A stretch of 64,000 nucleotides of DNA from an uncultured Oscillospiraceae bacterium (lineage in GTDB: Bacteria; Bacillota; Clostridia; Oscillospirales; Oscillospiraceae), in NCBI GenBank assembly GCA_934655875.1, contig CAKUHB010000005.1, forward strand, positions 53,538-117,537, read 5' to 3'. The position numbers and the translations under genes were made by a program. Every line of letters begins with the position of its first letter. Within the stretch, counting starts at the first letter, position 1. The notes beneath the pieces were generated by a model. It was not told where the DNA came from, ran no database searches, and was given only the letters and a program-made list of their open reading frames with translations. Below are positions 51,064 through 59,719 of the stretch, one piece after another.

Positions 51064-53157
51064 ATGAAAAAACGTTTATTGGCTCTGATCCTGTGCCTTG
51101 TCATGGTGATCGGACTTGTGCCGACGGTATTTGCAGCCGCGGGCGACCCCATTACGGTTTCCTTCGCTGCAAATCTGAACAAAGTTCCCGATGAAGACAC
51201 CGGTCTGTATGGCCCGGTCGTCGTAAAGACATTTGCACAGGACGCTGTTTCCAAGGCAGAAGATGCGATCCCTGCACCGGACGGCAAGGTTGGATATCAT
51301 TTTGTTGGCTGGTCCAGCGTCAACGAAGATAAAACCAAGCTGTTCAAATTCGGTACCGACAAGTACCCGGTCAAAAGCGCCATGACGCTGTACGCGATCT
51401 GGGAGCCGGATTCCGCTGCGGAGACCTTCACCGTTACCTATCGCACGTCGGATTCCTCGTACTCCACCTCGTCTCAGGTCAGCAAGGGCGACAGCTTCAC
51501 CGTGCAGCGCTTTGACTGGACTGCTCCGGAGGGCATGACCTTTGGCGGCTGGCAGGCGCAGGACGGCAATGTCTACAAGCAGGGCGATGTGATCCGCGAC
51601 GTACAGTCCGACTGGACGTTCGTGGCTGTCTTTACGCAGAAGTCGGAATCCGCGCTGGTTCGCTTCCACGACTATGACAAGGACGGCGCATACACGCGGC
51701 TGACCGCAGCCGTCGACGCCAACATCAAGCTGTATCTGAACGGCGGCACCTATAATGGCACGCCCGATGCAGGCCTTTGGGACAACGATCCTGCAAATAA
51801 GGGCGATGAGGTCTATATCGTTGTGACCGGCGAAGAGCCTGTACAGACGATCGCCGATGCAAGCAAGGCAGGCGCGACGTTTGCCGGCTGGAAGCTGTCC
51901 GAGGAAAATGGCATGATCGTGCTGACGGCCATGTGGAAGGACACGTCCGCGACCAAGTACAAGGTCTATTTTGACGATTACGACGATGCCTGCAAGTATC
52001 TGACGCTGGCGAAGGACAGCACGTTCGTCGTCGACCCGAACGGCGGCTCGGTCAAGTTTGAAGGGGAGACCTTCAGCATCGTAAAGGCCTATACGGTCTC
52101 CAAGAACTACACGCTGGCTGACGCGGCGCGCGACGGTTATAAGTTCCTTGGCTGGGACGTCACCTATTACGGAGCGAAGACGATCTTCACGGCCATGTGG
52201 TCGAAGGACAGCTCCAAGACCTACACCATCAAGTATTGGGACTATGACACCGATAAATACGGCTATGTTGCAGTCACATCCGGCGACAGCATCATCATCG
52301 ACCCGAACGGCGGCAGCGTGAAGTGGTACGGTACGACGATCACGTCAAAAAAGACGATCACCGCGATCACCGCTGACCGTGTTCTGGAGGATGCCAGCAG
52401 AAGCGGCTACACCTTCTACGGCTGGGATCTGACCTATTCGGGCGGCAAGCCGGTCTTTACGGCGATGTGGTCGAAGTGGATCGACACTGTCCCGTATATG
52501 CTTAACGGCACCGACCACTATGCGTACATCAAGGGCTATCCGAACGGCAAGTTCAAGCCCGACGCCACCATCACCCGCGCGGAGATCGCCACGATCTTCT
52601 ACCGCCTGCTGACGGATTCTACGCGCAGATCCTATTCTACCAGCTATAACACCTTCAAGGATGTCCCGACGAGCGCATGGTATAACACCGCTGTGTCCAC
52701 CATGGCGAAGCTCGGCATTATCACCGGCGGCAGCGACGGCTATTTCCGCCCGGACGATCCCATTACGAGAGCAGAAATGGCGGCCATGATCGCCCGCTGC
52801 GATGGCGGCTATTCCGGCAGCACGTATGCCGGCTTCACGGATATCTACGGCCATTGGGCGTCCGGCTACATTGCAAGAGCGTATGAGCGCGGCTGGATCA
52901 CCGGTTACGGCTCCACCTACGCGCCGGATCGCTACCTCTCCCGTGCGGAGTCTGTCGCCATCCTGAACCGCGTTCTGAACCGCGCGCCGCAGTACACCTC
53001 TGATCTGCTGAAGAACATGACCACGTTCTCCGACGTCGGTACGAACGCATGGTACTATCTGGATGTCCAGGAGGCGGCCAACAGCCACACCTACACCAGA
53101 AGAACCAACGGCTACGAATCCTGGGATAAGCTCACCGCCAATCCCAGCTGGATGTAA
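51064..53157 (+). CDS. S-layer-like surface protein with InlB-type modules and SLH domains
   Basis: A 697-residue exported protein. A signal peptide (residues 1-24) precedes an InlB-like repeat (FVGWSSVNEDKTK, TLYAIW) and several related modules of about 80-100 residues beginning VRFHDYDKDGAY, VYFDDYDDACKY and IKYWDYDTDKYGY and each ending FTAMW or LTAMW. From residue ~475 there are three SLH modules (KGYPNGKFKPDATITRAE, ITGGSDGYFRPDDPITRAE, ITGYGSTYAPDRYLSRAE) and a terminal FSDVGTNAWYYLDVQEAAN segment. It should be wall-bound through the SLH part. The repeated beta-rich modules suggest adhesion or S-layer structure. Confidence 0.88.
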   Translation: MKKRLLALILCLVMVIGLVPTVFAAAGDPITVSFAANLNKVPDEDTGLYGPVVVKTFAQDAVSKAEDAIPAPDGKVGYHFVGWSSVNEDKTKLFKFGTDKYPVKSAMTLYAIWEPDSAAETFTVTYRTSDSSYSTSSQVSKGDSFTVQRFDWTAPEGMTFGGWQAQDGNVYKQGDVIRDVQSDWTFVAVFTQKSESALVRFHDYDKDGAYTRLTAAVDANIKLYLNGGTYNGTPDAGLWDNDPANKGDEVYIVVTGEEPVQTIADASKAGATFAGWKLSEENGMIVLTAMWKDTSATKYKVYFDDYDDACKYLTLAKDSTFVVDPNGGSVKFEGETFSIVKAYTVSKNYTLADAARDGYKFLGWDVTYYGAKTIFTAMWSKDSSKTYTIKYWDYDTDKYGYVAVTSGDSIIIDPNGGSVKWYGTTITSKKTITAITADRVLEDASRSGYTFYGWDLTYSGGKPVFTAMWSKWIDTVPYMLNGTDHYAYIKGYPNGKFKPDATITRAEIATIFYRLLTDSTRRSYSTSYNTFKDVPTSAWYNTAVSTMAKLGIITGGSDGYFRPDDPITRAEMAAMIARCDGGYSGSTYAGFTDIYGHWASGYIARAYERGWITGYGSTYAPDRYLSRAESVAILNRVLNRAPQYTSDLLKNMTTFSDVGTNAWYYLDVQEAANSHTYTRRTNGYESWDKLTANPSWM

Positions 53158-53166
53158 TCGTATAGC

Positions 53167-53198
53167 AAAAGAGGGGCAGCCAAGGCTGTCCCTCTTTT
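53167..53198 (+). terminator. Terminator of the S-layer-like gene
   Basis: Perfect 15-base arms (53167-53181 and 53184-53198) with T4 at the end, nine bases past the stop. Confidence 0.9.
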
Positions 53199-53203
53199 AC
53201 TAT

Positions 53204-53238
53204 AAAAATATCCTCGCTTGAAAAGCGAGGATATTTTT
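53204..53238. terminator. Second terminator, serving the ECF gene on the minus strand
   Basis: Perfect 16-base arms (53204-53219 and 53223-53238) with A5 and T5 ends, five bases past the minus-strand stop at 53243. Confidence 0.9.
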
Positions 53239-53242
53239 TAAA

Positions 53243-53839
53243 TTACTTTTCCAGCTGCTTTTTCACGACCTGAACGATGCGCGCGATGGCGGCGCTCAGG
53301 ACGGCGTTGACGCAGAACTCCACGAGGAAGTTGACGCCGATGAAGGCGACAAAAAGGAAATACACGACGTTCGTACCGCCTGCATAGCTTTGCAGCACCG
53401 GCTTGAAGAACGTCAGCATGCCGATCGCGAAAACACCGGTATTGACGACCGGAGCGATCAACGCCGCGCAAATGCAGGACAGCGTCTGCTTTTTTTGCAG
53501 TGCCTTTGCCACAAGACCGGCGCACAGGCCGCACAGAACAGCTTTGCCGACGCAGACAACAACGAGCCAGAACGGACTTGCGACCCACAGCGTATATGTG
53601 AACTTGTCAGCACCGCTGATACCGGCAATCAGGCAGACAATGCCGAACACTGCGCCAAGTCCCGCGCCTGCGGCAGGCCCAAACAGAATTGCGCCGACGA
53701 CGATCGGAACGAGCGTCAGAGAGATCGGAACTGGCCCGATCCGGATGCCGCTTGCCACGGTTTGCAGCACAACGACCAGCGCGGCCAACAAGGCCAGCGA
53801 GGTCAGACGAACGACGGATGCATGGTTTTTGCTTTTCAT
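53243..53839 (-). CDS. ECF transporter S component, substrate undetermined
   Basis: A 198-residue protein with five to six membrane helices. The VVRLTSLALLAALVVVLQTV start, GPVPISLTLVPIVVGAILFGP and the C-terminal NAVLSAAIARIVQVVKK match S components of energy-coupling factor vitamin transporters, closest in my memory to folate or pantothenate types. The shared EcfA and EcfT subunits are not in the window, so it would use a common module encoded elsewhere. AGGAGG precedes ATG 53839. No riboswitch fits in the short leader, which has only a small hairpin (53859-53873). Confidence 0.85.
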   Translation of the reverse strand: MKSKNHASVVRLTSLALLAALVVVLQTVASGIRIGPVPISLTLVPIVVGAILFGPAAGAGLGAVFGIVCLIAGISGADKFTYTLWVASPFWLVVVCVGKAVLCGLCAGLVAKALQKKQTLSCICAALIAPVVNTGVFAIGMLTFFKPVLQSYAGGTNVVYFLFVAFIGVNFLVEFCVNAVLSAAIARIVQVVKKQLEK

Positions 53840-53885
53840 AAGTTCCTCCTGCTGTCGCTCCGGGTATCCCGGATGCAACGCAAAT

Positions 53886-53914
53886 ATTTTACCACGAGCT
53901 TTGCCCGATGATAA
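53886..53914 (-). promoter_or_regulatory. Sigma-A promoter of the ECF S-component gene
   Basis: Minus-strand TTATCA (53909-53914), 17 bases, TAAAAT (53886-53891), overlapping the intergenic space after ftsK. Confidence 0.55.
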
Positions 53915-53932
53915 CAAAACAGATTACACAGA

Positions 53933-56650
53933 TTACGGGATTTCCTCCTCGACCGGGGGATTGGGGACGGCGGTGCCGTCCTTCATGGCCTGCCACTGCT
54001 CGCGCGAGAGAAGAAGCTGCCGCGGCTTGGAGCCTTCGAATGGGCCGACGATGCCGCGCTCTTCCATCTCGTCCATGATGCGCGCCGCGCGTGCATAGCC
54101 GAGTTTCAGACGGCGTTGGAGCATGGAGACGGACGCCTGCCCAGTCTCCATGATGACGTCGACCGCCGCCGGGAGCATTTCGTCGCCGTCAGAGCTGTCT
54201 GTCTCTGCGGCTGCGCTGCTGCCGGAGCTGCCGGAACCGGATTTCCCGCTCTCTGCGGCTTTTTTATCGATCTCGGCCATGACGGTGTCGGAATAATCCG
54301 CTTCGCTGGACGATTTGATGAACGTGACGATGTCCTGCACCTCGCCGTCGGTGATGAAGCAGCCCTGCACACGCTTGGGCTTACCCTGACCGAGCGGCGC
54401 ATAGAGCATATCGCCCTTGCCGACGAGCTTTTCCGCGCCTGCGGTGTCCAGAATGATGCGGGATTCCATCGCGGAAGCGACGGCGAATGCGATACGCGAG
54501 GGGATATTGGCCTTCATCAGGCCGGTGATGACGTCCGCCGACGGACGCTGCGTGGCGATGACCAGATGAATGCCGGATGCACGGCCCATCTGCGCAATGC
54601 GGCAGATCGATTCCTCGACTTCTTTCGCCGCGACCAGCATGAGGTCGGCCAGCTCGTCGATCACGACGACGATCTGCGGCATCGGCTCGAGGTCGTCGTC
54701 AGAGGACGCCCGCGCCTGCTTGTTATACGATTCCAGATCGCGCACGCCCGCGTCCGCCATCATGCGATAGCGGCGCATCATCTCCGTGACAGCCCATTGC
54801 AGGCTGCCTGCGGCCTTTTTGGGATCCGTGACGACCGGGATGAGCAGATGCGGAATGCCGTTGTAAATGCCGAGCTCGACCATCTTCGGGTCGATCATGA
54901 TGAGCTTGACCTCCTCGGGCTTCGCCTTATACAGAAGCGAGATGATCAGGCTGTTCATGCAGACGGATTTACCGGAGCCGGTCGTACCGGCGATCAGCAG
55001 ATGCGGCAGCTTGCCGATATCGCCGATGATACGGTTGCCACCGATATCCTTGCCGACGGCAAAGGACACGCGGGACTTGCATTTTTCAAATTCCGGAGAA
55101 TCGATGACCTCGCGCGCCATGACGACGGAGACGATCCGGTTCGGGACTTCAATGCCGACGACCGAGATCTTATCCGGGATGGCCGCGATCCGGACGCCGG
55201 AAGCGCCCAAGGCAAGCGCAATGTCGTCCGACAGATTTGTGACCTTGGAGAGCTTGACGCCGCGCTGCAGCTCCAGCTCATACCGCGTGACCGACGGGCC
55301 GCGCGTGACGTTGATGATGTGCGCTTCAATGCCGAACGATTGCAGCGTATCGCTTAGGCGTTCGGCGTTCTGACGCATTTCCTCTGTACCGTCGTGCGCC
55401 TGACCGCTTCCGGCTTTCAGGAGTTCTACCGGCGGGAACTGGTATTCGGGCTTCTGCGGCTCCTGCTGGCCGATCTCCTGCGCGATCTGCGCAGCTTCGA
55501 GCTGCACGTCCTCTTTTTTGATCGTTTCGGGCTGATCGGGAAGCTGAAGCGGCGGCAGCTCTTCCTCTGCGGGCTCCGGCTCCGGTTTTGAAGCCGGCTT
55601 TGGTGCGTCGTAGTGCTCGATGACGAGCGGCGGCATCTGCTTGGGGCGAGACATCGGAATGACGTTGACAGCCGGGGTCTGCTGTACCGGTTCCTCCGGT
55701 GCGGCTTCTGCGGTCTGCTCCGGACGCTCCGCGATCAGCGCGTCAAACTGCGATTTGTAATCCGTATGCGCCGGTTCCTGCGGCGCTTCCTGTGCTGCGG
55801 GCTGTTCCTCCTGTGCAGGCTGCTGGGCAGACTTTGCCTGCCTGCGGTTGTTTTCGACAAATACATCCGGCCGCATGGGCGCAGAACGCTTTCCGGCAGG
55901 CTTCTTTTCCGCCTGCTCCGGCAGCGGAGGATCGTCGACCGGGAGATCAAACTCCTGCATGCGGGAGGAGCGGCGCTGCTCGGCGCGCTGGGTGTGCTCG
56001 ATGTGGCGGGTAGCAACGGAATCGACGAGCACCTGCGCGGGATCCTTATGCTCGCGCTGCGGCTCGGCATATTCTGCGCGCGGCCTGTTTTTGATGGCTG
56101 TGACGATGCTTGCAACGGTCATATTGAGACTGGTGATCAGGCTCAGCAGCATGCCGATGATGACGACGATGACTGCCCCGACGCGGCTGATAAGCAGCGA
56201 CAAAACGCTTGCCAGTCCGCCGGAGAGCACGCCGCCGGCTGTTCCGCCGATCCCACCGTCCCAAAGGGCGGCAATCAGGCTCCAATCCCAGTCTGCTTCA
56301 AACTTCCCTCCGACCAGATGCACAAGACTTCCGATCAGCGCAGCCGTCAGAAATGTGCAGGTGACGCGGAGGGCGACCGGGCGGCCGTCGTGCAGAATGA
56401 GGATCAGAAAGCTCATCACAAAGGAGAAGGGCAGAATGTAGAATCCCGCGCCAATCAGACCCTTAAACAGTGCGGTCAGCAAATTCAGGATTGCCGCGTT
56501 GATGCGGAAGCAGCACAGAATCGTCAGCAGCGCCAGAACCAGACAGACGCACGCGCCGACCTCACGCCGGATGGGCGTGCGGCTCTGCTTTTTCGCCGGC
56601 TTTTTCCGGCTGCGGGAGCCGGTGGGTTTTCTTTTGTTCGTGGTAGCCAT
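53933..56650 (-). CDS. ftsK: DNA translocase FtsK/SpoIIIE
   Basis: A 905-residue membrane motor that pumps chromosomal DNA through the septum. Four transmembrane helices occupy about residues 30-190. A Pro/Glu/Gln-rich linker reaches residue ~420. The motor has Walker A IAGTTGSGKSVCMNS, Walker B QIVVVIDELADLMLV and ATQRPSADVITGLMKANIPS. The C-terminal gamma domain (SVSMLQRRLKLGYARAARIMDEMEERG) reads KOPS-type sites. ATG 56650 follows GAGG; a GTG six codons earlier overlaps the uppP stop. In a spore former it would also fill the forespore. Confidence 0.95.
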   Translation of the reverse strand: MATTNKRKPTGSRSRKKPAKKQSRTPIRREVGACVCLVLALLTILCCFRINAAILNLLTALFKGLIGAGFYILPFSFVMSFLILILHDGRPVALRVTCTFLTAALIGSLVHLVGGKFEADWDWSLIAALWDGGIGGTAGGVLSGGLASVLSLLISRVGAVIVVIIGMLLSLITSLNMTVASIVTAIKNRPRAEYAEPQREHKDPAQVLVDSVATRHIEHTQRAEQRRSSRMQEFDLPVDDPPLPEQAEKKPAGKRSAPMRPDVFVENNRRQAKSAQQPAQEEQPAAQEAPQEPAHTDYKSQFDALIAERPEQTAEAAPEEPVQQTPAVNVIPMSRPKQMPPLVIEHYDAPKPASKPEPEPAEEELPPLQLPDQPETIKKEDVQLEAAQIAQEIGQQEPQKPEYQFPPVELLKAGSGQAHDGTEEMRQNAERLSDTLQSFGIEAHIINVTRGPSVTRYELELQRGVKLSKVTNLSDDIALALGASGVRIAAIPDKISVVGIEVPNRIVSVVMAREVIDSPEFEKCKSRVSFAVGKDIGGNRIIGDIGKLPHLLIAGTTGSGKSVCMNSLIISLLYKAKPEEVKLIMIDPKMVELGIYNGIPHLLIPVVTDPKKAAGSLQWAVTEMMRRYRMMADAGVRDLESYNKQARASSDDDLEPMPQIVVVIDELADLMLVAAKEVEESICRIAQMGRASGIHLVIATQRPSADVITGLMKANIPSRIAFAVASAMESRIILDTAGAEKLVGKGDMLYAPLGQGKPKRVQGCFITDGEVQDIVTFIKSSSEADYSDTVMAEIDKKAAESGKSGSGSSGSSAAAETDSSDGDEMLPAAVDVIMETGQASVSMLQRRLKLGYARAARIMDEMEERGIVGPFEGSKPRQLLLSREQWQAMKDGTAVPNPPVEEEIP

Positions 56651-56664
56651 GGAATCGATACACC

Positions 56665-57495
56665 TCACGAGATCAGGGACAGGATGATCGTCAGAAGACC
56701 TGCGCCCCAGCAGTAATAACAGAATCCGCCGAATTTTCCGCGCTGGACGATGCGGTTCAGCGCGAAAATGGCAAGATAGCCGAACACAAACGCGGCGGCG
56801 ACGCCGCAGAGATACATGGGCACCTCAGACCAGACAACGCCGGCCGAGATCGCCTTGACAAGGGACAGAAGATTCGCCCCCAGCATGGCAGGAATCGAGA
56901 GGAAGAAGGAAAAGCGAACAGCGAAGCTCCGATCCAGTCCGCGCAGCATCCCGACGGAGATCGTCGTCCCGGAGCGCGACAAACCCGGAACGACGGCGAT
57001 CATCTGTGCAAGCCCGACGATCAGCGCGTCGGCGAGCGTCATGGCACGCTCGGACTTGTTGCCATGGCCGTACCGGTCAGCCGCAAGCAGGAGAAAGCCC
57101 GTGGCGATCAGCGCGAAGCCAATGAAGAACGTGTCATAGAACAGGGGATCCAGCAGATCACTGAGGAAGGCTGCCGGGATCAGCGGGAGCGTCGCAATGA
57201 TGAGAAACAAAATCAGCCGCCGTCTGGCAGGATCCGGCTTTTCCCGGCGGTTCGGCTTTTTGAGGTGCAGCATCAGAAGCCCCTCGCGGCACAGCCCTTT
57301 CAGCTGCGTCCGGTAGGCCAGAATGACGGCCCCGAGCGTCCCGAGGTGCAGCAGCACGTCAAACAGCATCTGGTTTTCCAGGTCGCCGATGCGCAGAAAA
57401 TTCTGTAAAATTGCCAGATGGCCTGAGCTGGAGATCGGCAGGAACTCTGCCAGCCCCTGTATGATACCAAGTAAAATGGCGGTCCAATAGGTCAT
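56665..57495 (-). CDS. uppP: Undecaprenyl-diphosphatase
   Basis: A 276-residue polytopic enzyme (UppP/BacA) that recycles undecaprenyl diphosphate, the lipid carrier for wall polymers. The two active-site motifs are GLAEFLPISSSGHLAI near residue 13 and VVPGLSRSGTTISVGM near residue 170. ATG 57495 (MTYWTAILLGIIQG) is seven bases after GGAGG; the upstream extension is not supported. It lies directly before ftsK on the same strand. High levels give bacitracin resistance in other bacteria. Confidence 0.95.
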   Translation of the reverse strand: MTYWTAILLGIIQGLAEFLPISSSGHLAILQNFLRIGDLENQMLFDVLLHLGTLGAVILAYRTQLKGLCREGLLMLHLKKPNRREKPDPARRRLILFLIIATLPLIPAAFLSDLLDPLFYDTFFIGFALIATGFLLLAADRYGHGNKSERAMTLADALIVGLAQMIAVVPGLSRSGTTISVGMLRGLDRSFAVRFSFFLSIPAMLGANLLSLVKAISAGVVWSEVPMYLCGVAAAFVFGYLAIFALNRIVQRGKFGGFCYYCWGAGLLTIILSLIS

Positions 57496-57590
57496 ACCAT
57501 GCCTCCGTCCGGAAAGTCGCACCCGGCAGGCCGGATGCATATACACATTTATATTAGCACAAACCGAAGAATATTTCCACTGAACGTTCG

Positions 57591-57625
57591 AAAAAAAGCT
57601 CCGCGGAATTTTTCCCGCGGAGCTT
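57591..57625 (-). terminator. Terminator of pyk
   Basis: Stem of AAGCTCCGCGG with CCGCGGAGCTT (57615-57625 against 57596-57606) followed on the minus strand by T7, 16 bases past the pyk stop. Confidence 0.9.
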
Positions 57626-57640
57626 GGATGCAGAAACGGC

Positions 57641-59056
57641 TCAGACCGTCTCGACCTTGATGAGGTTCGTATTGCCGGAGGTGCCGTTCGGCGTGCCGCC
57701 GGTCATGACGACATTGTCGCCGGGAACCAGATGCATGGCCGACTTTGCGGCCCGCAGTGCGTTATAGAACAGCACGTCGGCGGATTGGAAGGTCTCCTCG
57801 CAGAGGATCGGCTGGACGCCCCACGAGAGCGCCAGACGGTACCACACGCGGGCGTTGGCCGCCATGCCGACGATATCGACCGGAACGCGGAACCGCGACA
57901 CCATGCGCACCGTGACGCCGGACAGGGAGCTGACAACGATCGCCTTGGCGCCGATGTCGCAGGCCATGCAGCACGTTGCGTGAGAAATGGCGTCGACCAT
58001 ATTCTTGATCTGGAACTCCTCTTTCCGGAACAGATTCTCGTAGTCGATATGCTTTTCCGTTTCCTCGACGATCTCGGACATGGTCTGGACGGTTTTGACC
58101 GGGTATTTGCCGGCAGCAGATTCGCCGGAGAGCATGACGGCGCTCGTTCCGTCATAGACGGCGTTGGCCACGTCGGAGATTTCAGCGCGGGTCGGGCGGG
58201 GATTATGGATCATGGACTCCAGCATTTCTGTCGCAGTGATCACGCGCTTGCCGAGCAGGCGGCATTTGGTAATGAGATATTTCTGGATCGCGGGCAACTC
58301 GGCAAACGGAACCTCAACGCCGAGATCGCCGCGGCCGATCATGATGCCGGAGCACGCTTCGCAAATCTCCTCCACATTGTCAATGCCGGTCTGGTTTTCA
58401 ATCTTCGCAATGATCTCAATGTCCTTACCGCCGTTCTCGTCGAGGAACCGGCGGACATCCAGCACGTCCTGCTTGCGGGAAACGAACGAGGCTGCAACAA
58501 AATCCGCGCCGTTGCGGATGCCGAAGAGCAGGTCGGATTTGTCCTGCTCGCTGAGGTAAACCTGCTCAAGCACCTTATGCGGGAAGGACATGCTCTTGCA
58601 GTCGGACAGCTCGCCGCCGACCACGACGCGACAGTGGATCTCCGTGCCCTCGATGGATGCGACCTCGAAGATCACAAGACCGTTGTTGACCAGCACCGTG
58701 TCGCCGACAGACAGCTCCTTGGCAAGGCCGGGATAGCTGACACCGACGATCGTCTCGTCACCCTCGACCTTGCGCGTGGTAAAGGTGAAGGAATCTCCGT
58801 CCTTCAGGACGATATGCTTGTTTTTGAAGGTGCGGATCCGGTATTCGGGGCCTTTGGTGTCGAGCATGATCGCGATGGGGAGGTTCAGCTCCGCGCGAAC
58901 CCTGCGGATCATGTCAAATTTCTGCTGATGCTCCTCGTGTGTGCCGTGAGAGAAATTCAGACGCGCAACGTTCAGGCCCGCACGGCACATATCGGCAAAG
59001 ACCTCCGGGGAGCTGCTGGCAGGGCCGATGGTACAGACGATTTTCGTTTTTCTCAT
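57641..59056 (-). CDS. pyk: Pyruvate kinase
   Basis: A 471-residue glycolytic enzyme making ATP and pyruvate from phosphoenolpyruvate. TKIVCTIGPASSSPEVFADM starts the barrel, LNFSHGTHEEH and LDTKGPEYRI follow, and the active site is IIAKIENQTGIDNVEEI with IMIGRGDLGVEVP and TATEMLESMIHNPRPTRAE. The C-terminal allosteric domain is present, but the extra PEP-utiliser domain of Bacillus Pyk (about 585 residues) is absent. GGAAGGA precedes the ATG. It is expressed alone, with a terminator before uppP. Confidence 0.96.
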   Translation of the reverse strand: MRKTKIVCTIGPASSSPEVFADMCRAGLNVARLNFSHGTHEEHQQKFDMIRRVRAELNLPIAIMLDTKGPEYRIRTFKNKHIVLKDGDSFTFTTRKVEGDETIVGVSYPGLAKELSVGDTVLVNNGLVIFEVASIEGTEIHCRVVVGGELSDCKSMSFPHKVLEQVYLSEQDKSDLLFGIRNGADFVAASFVSRKQDVLDVRRFLDENGGKDIEIIAKIENQTGIDNVEEICEACSGIMIGRGDLGVEVPFAELPAIQKYLITKCRLLGKRVITATEMLESMIHNPRPTRAEISDVANAVYDGTSAVMLSGESAAGKYPVKTVQTMSEIVEETEKHIDYENLFRKEEFQIKNMVDAISHATCCMACDIGAKAIVVSSLSGVTVRMVSRFRVPVDIVGMAANARVWYRLALSWGVQPILCEETFQSADVLFYNALRAAKSAMHLVPGDNVVMTGGTPNGTSGNTNLIKVETV

Positions 59057-59102
59057 ACTGGATCCTTCCTTCCGAAAAATAGATATCGCAAAACAATGAT
59101 TT

Positions 59103-59132
59103 TATATATCGTAAATGAGATATAACGGACAA
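59103..59132 (-). promoter_or_regulatory. Sigma-A promoter of pyk
   Basis: Minus-strand TTGTCC (59127-59132), 18 bases, TATATA (59103-59108), about 45 bases before the start codon. Confidence 0.5.
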
Positions 59133-59201
59133 AATGAAAAATTCCACCGTGCCGGACCGGCATGGATGGAATCTGGACAGCATGCGCATGCTCATAATCA
59201 T

Positions 59202-59473
59202 AACCACCGGCCGTGCCGGTGGTTTGCACAGGCCCCCTTAGGGCCTATTACCAGCCGAGCCTATAGGCTCATCGAATTTTCTTTCTACTGCATGATGCGC
59301 CCTACTGCTATTGAAATAGCGGCCTGGCGCATTTTGCTTTTCACCTCTCTCGATTATCTACCTTTTTGAATCGCACCTTATCAACTGCTTTCCAGACTTG
59401 TTCCTCGCTTCGCTCGGATATTTTTTCTGGGCATAGCTAAAGCTTTTTGGAACCACCGGCATTGCCGGTGGTT
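59202..59473. mobile_element. Gene-free hairpin block, possible non-autonomous IS200/IS605-type element
   Basis: The block begins and ends with the same hairpin: AACCACCGGC, three bases, GCCGGTGGTT (59202-59224 and 59451-59473). Inside are AGGCCC/GGGCCT (59230-59246), the 14-base palindrome GAGCCTATAGGCTC (59257-59270), and TGCGCC/GGCGCA (59296-59331) enclosing GCTATT/AATAGC. No coding frame of useful length. Hairpin-ended, ORF-free repeats of this size are typical of deleted or PATE-type derivatives of IS200/IS605 elements; a transposase is not present to confirm this. Confidence 0.5.
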
Positions 59474-59483
59474 TTCTTTATAC

Positions 59484-59583
59484 AAAAAAGGCAGAACCAC
59501 ATGGTTCTGCCGAAAGCTGCTGCATGCGCTTCGATACGAATAGGACGCAAAACGCGCCTATGACAGACTCCACCACTCGTATC
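59484..59583 (-). ncRNA. Candidate small RNA with promoter and terminator
   Basis: A minus-strand promoter with TTGACA (59613-59618), 17 bases and TAGAAT (59590-59595) would start transcription near 59583. A perfect 9-bp hairpin (59490-59498 with 59503-59511) followed by T6 ends it near 59484. The ~100-nt product begins GATACGA, which pairs with TCGTATC near 59531-59538 and encloses an ATAGG/CCTAT stem and a purine-rich bulge. No reading frame with a ribosome site. I cannot assign an RNA family. Confidence 0.55.
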
Positions 59584-59589
59584 GGCTGC

Positions 59590-59618
59590 ATTCTAACATA
59601 TGCAGATTCTGTTGTCAA
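59590..59618 (-). promoter_or_regulatory. Near-consensus promoter of the candidate small RNA
   Basis: TTGACA and TAGAAT on the minus strand with a 17-base spacer, 11 of 12 consensus positions. The nearest downstream coding gene is pyk, more than 500 bases away and behind a terminator. Confidence 0.75.
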
Positions 59619-59719
59619 TCCACGCCAGGCAGGCGTGCCGCGCAATTCCGAAAATCTGCACAAAACCCGATATACATGCTGTCAATGCATAGATATTTTT
59701 TGATCTGATTGAAAAATCA

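Noticed and set aside
50936..51067. Short leader frame of about 43 codons ending in TGA overlapping the ATG of the S-layer-like gene
   Set aside because: Its start lies at the predicted transcription start with no ribosome site, and the peptide looks random; the stop overlap is probably chance.
53840..53932. Possible vitamin riboswitch before the ECF S component
   Set aside because: The leader is under 50 bases after the predicted start and contains only a 6-bp hairpin, too small for TPP, FMN, cobalamin or folate riboswitches.
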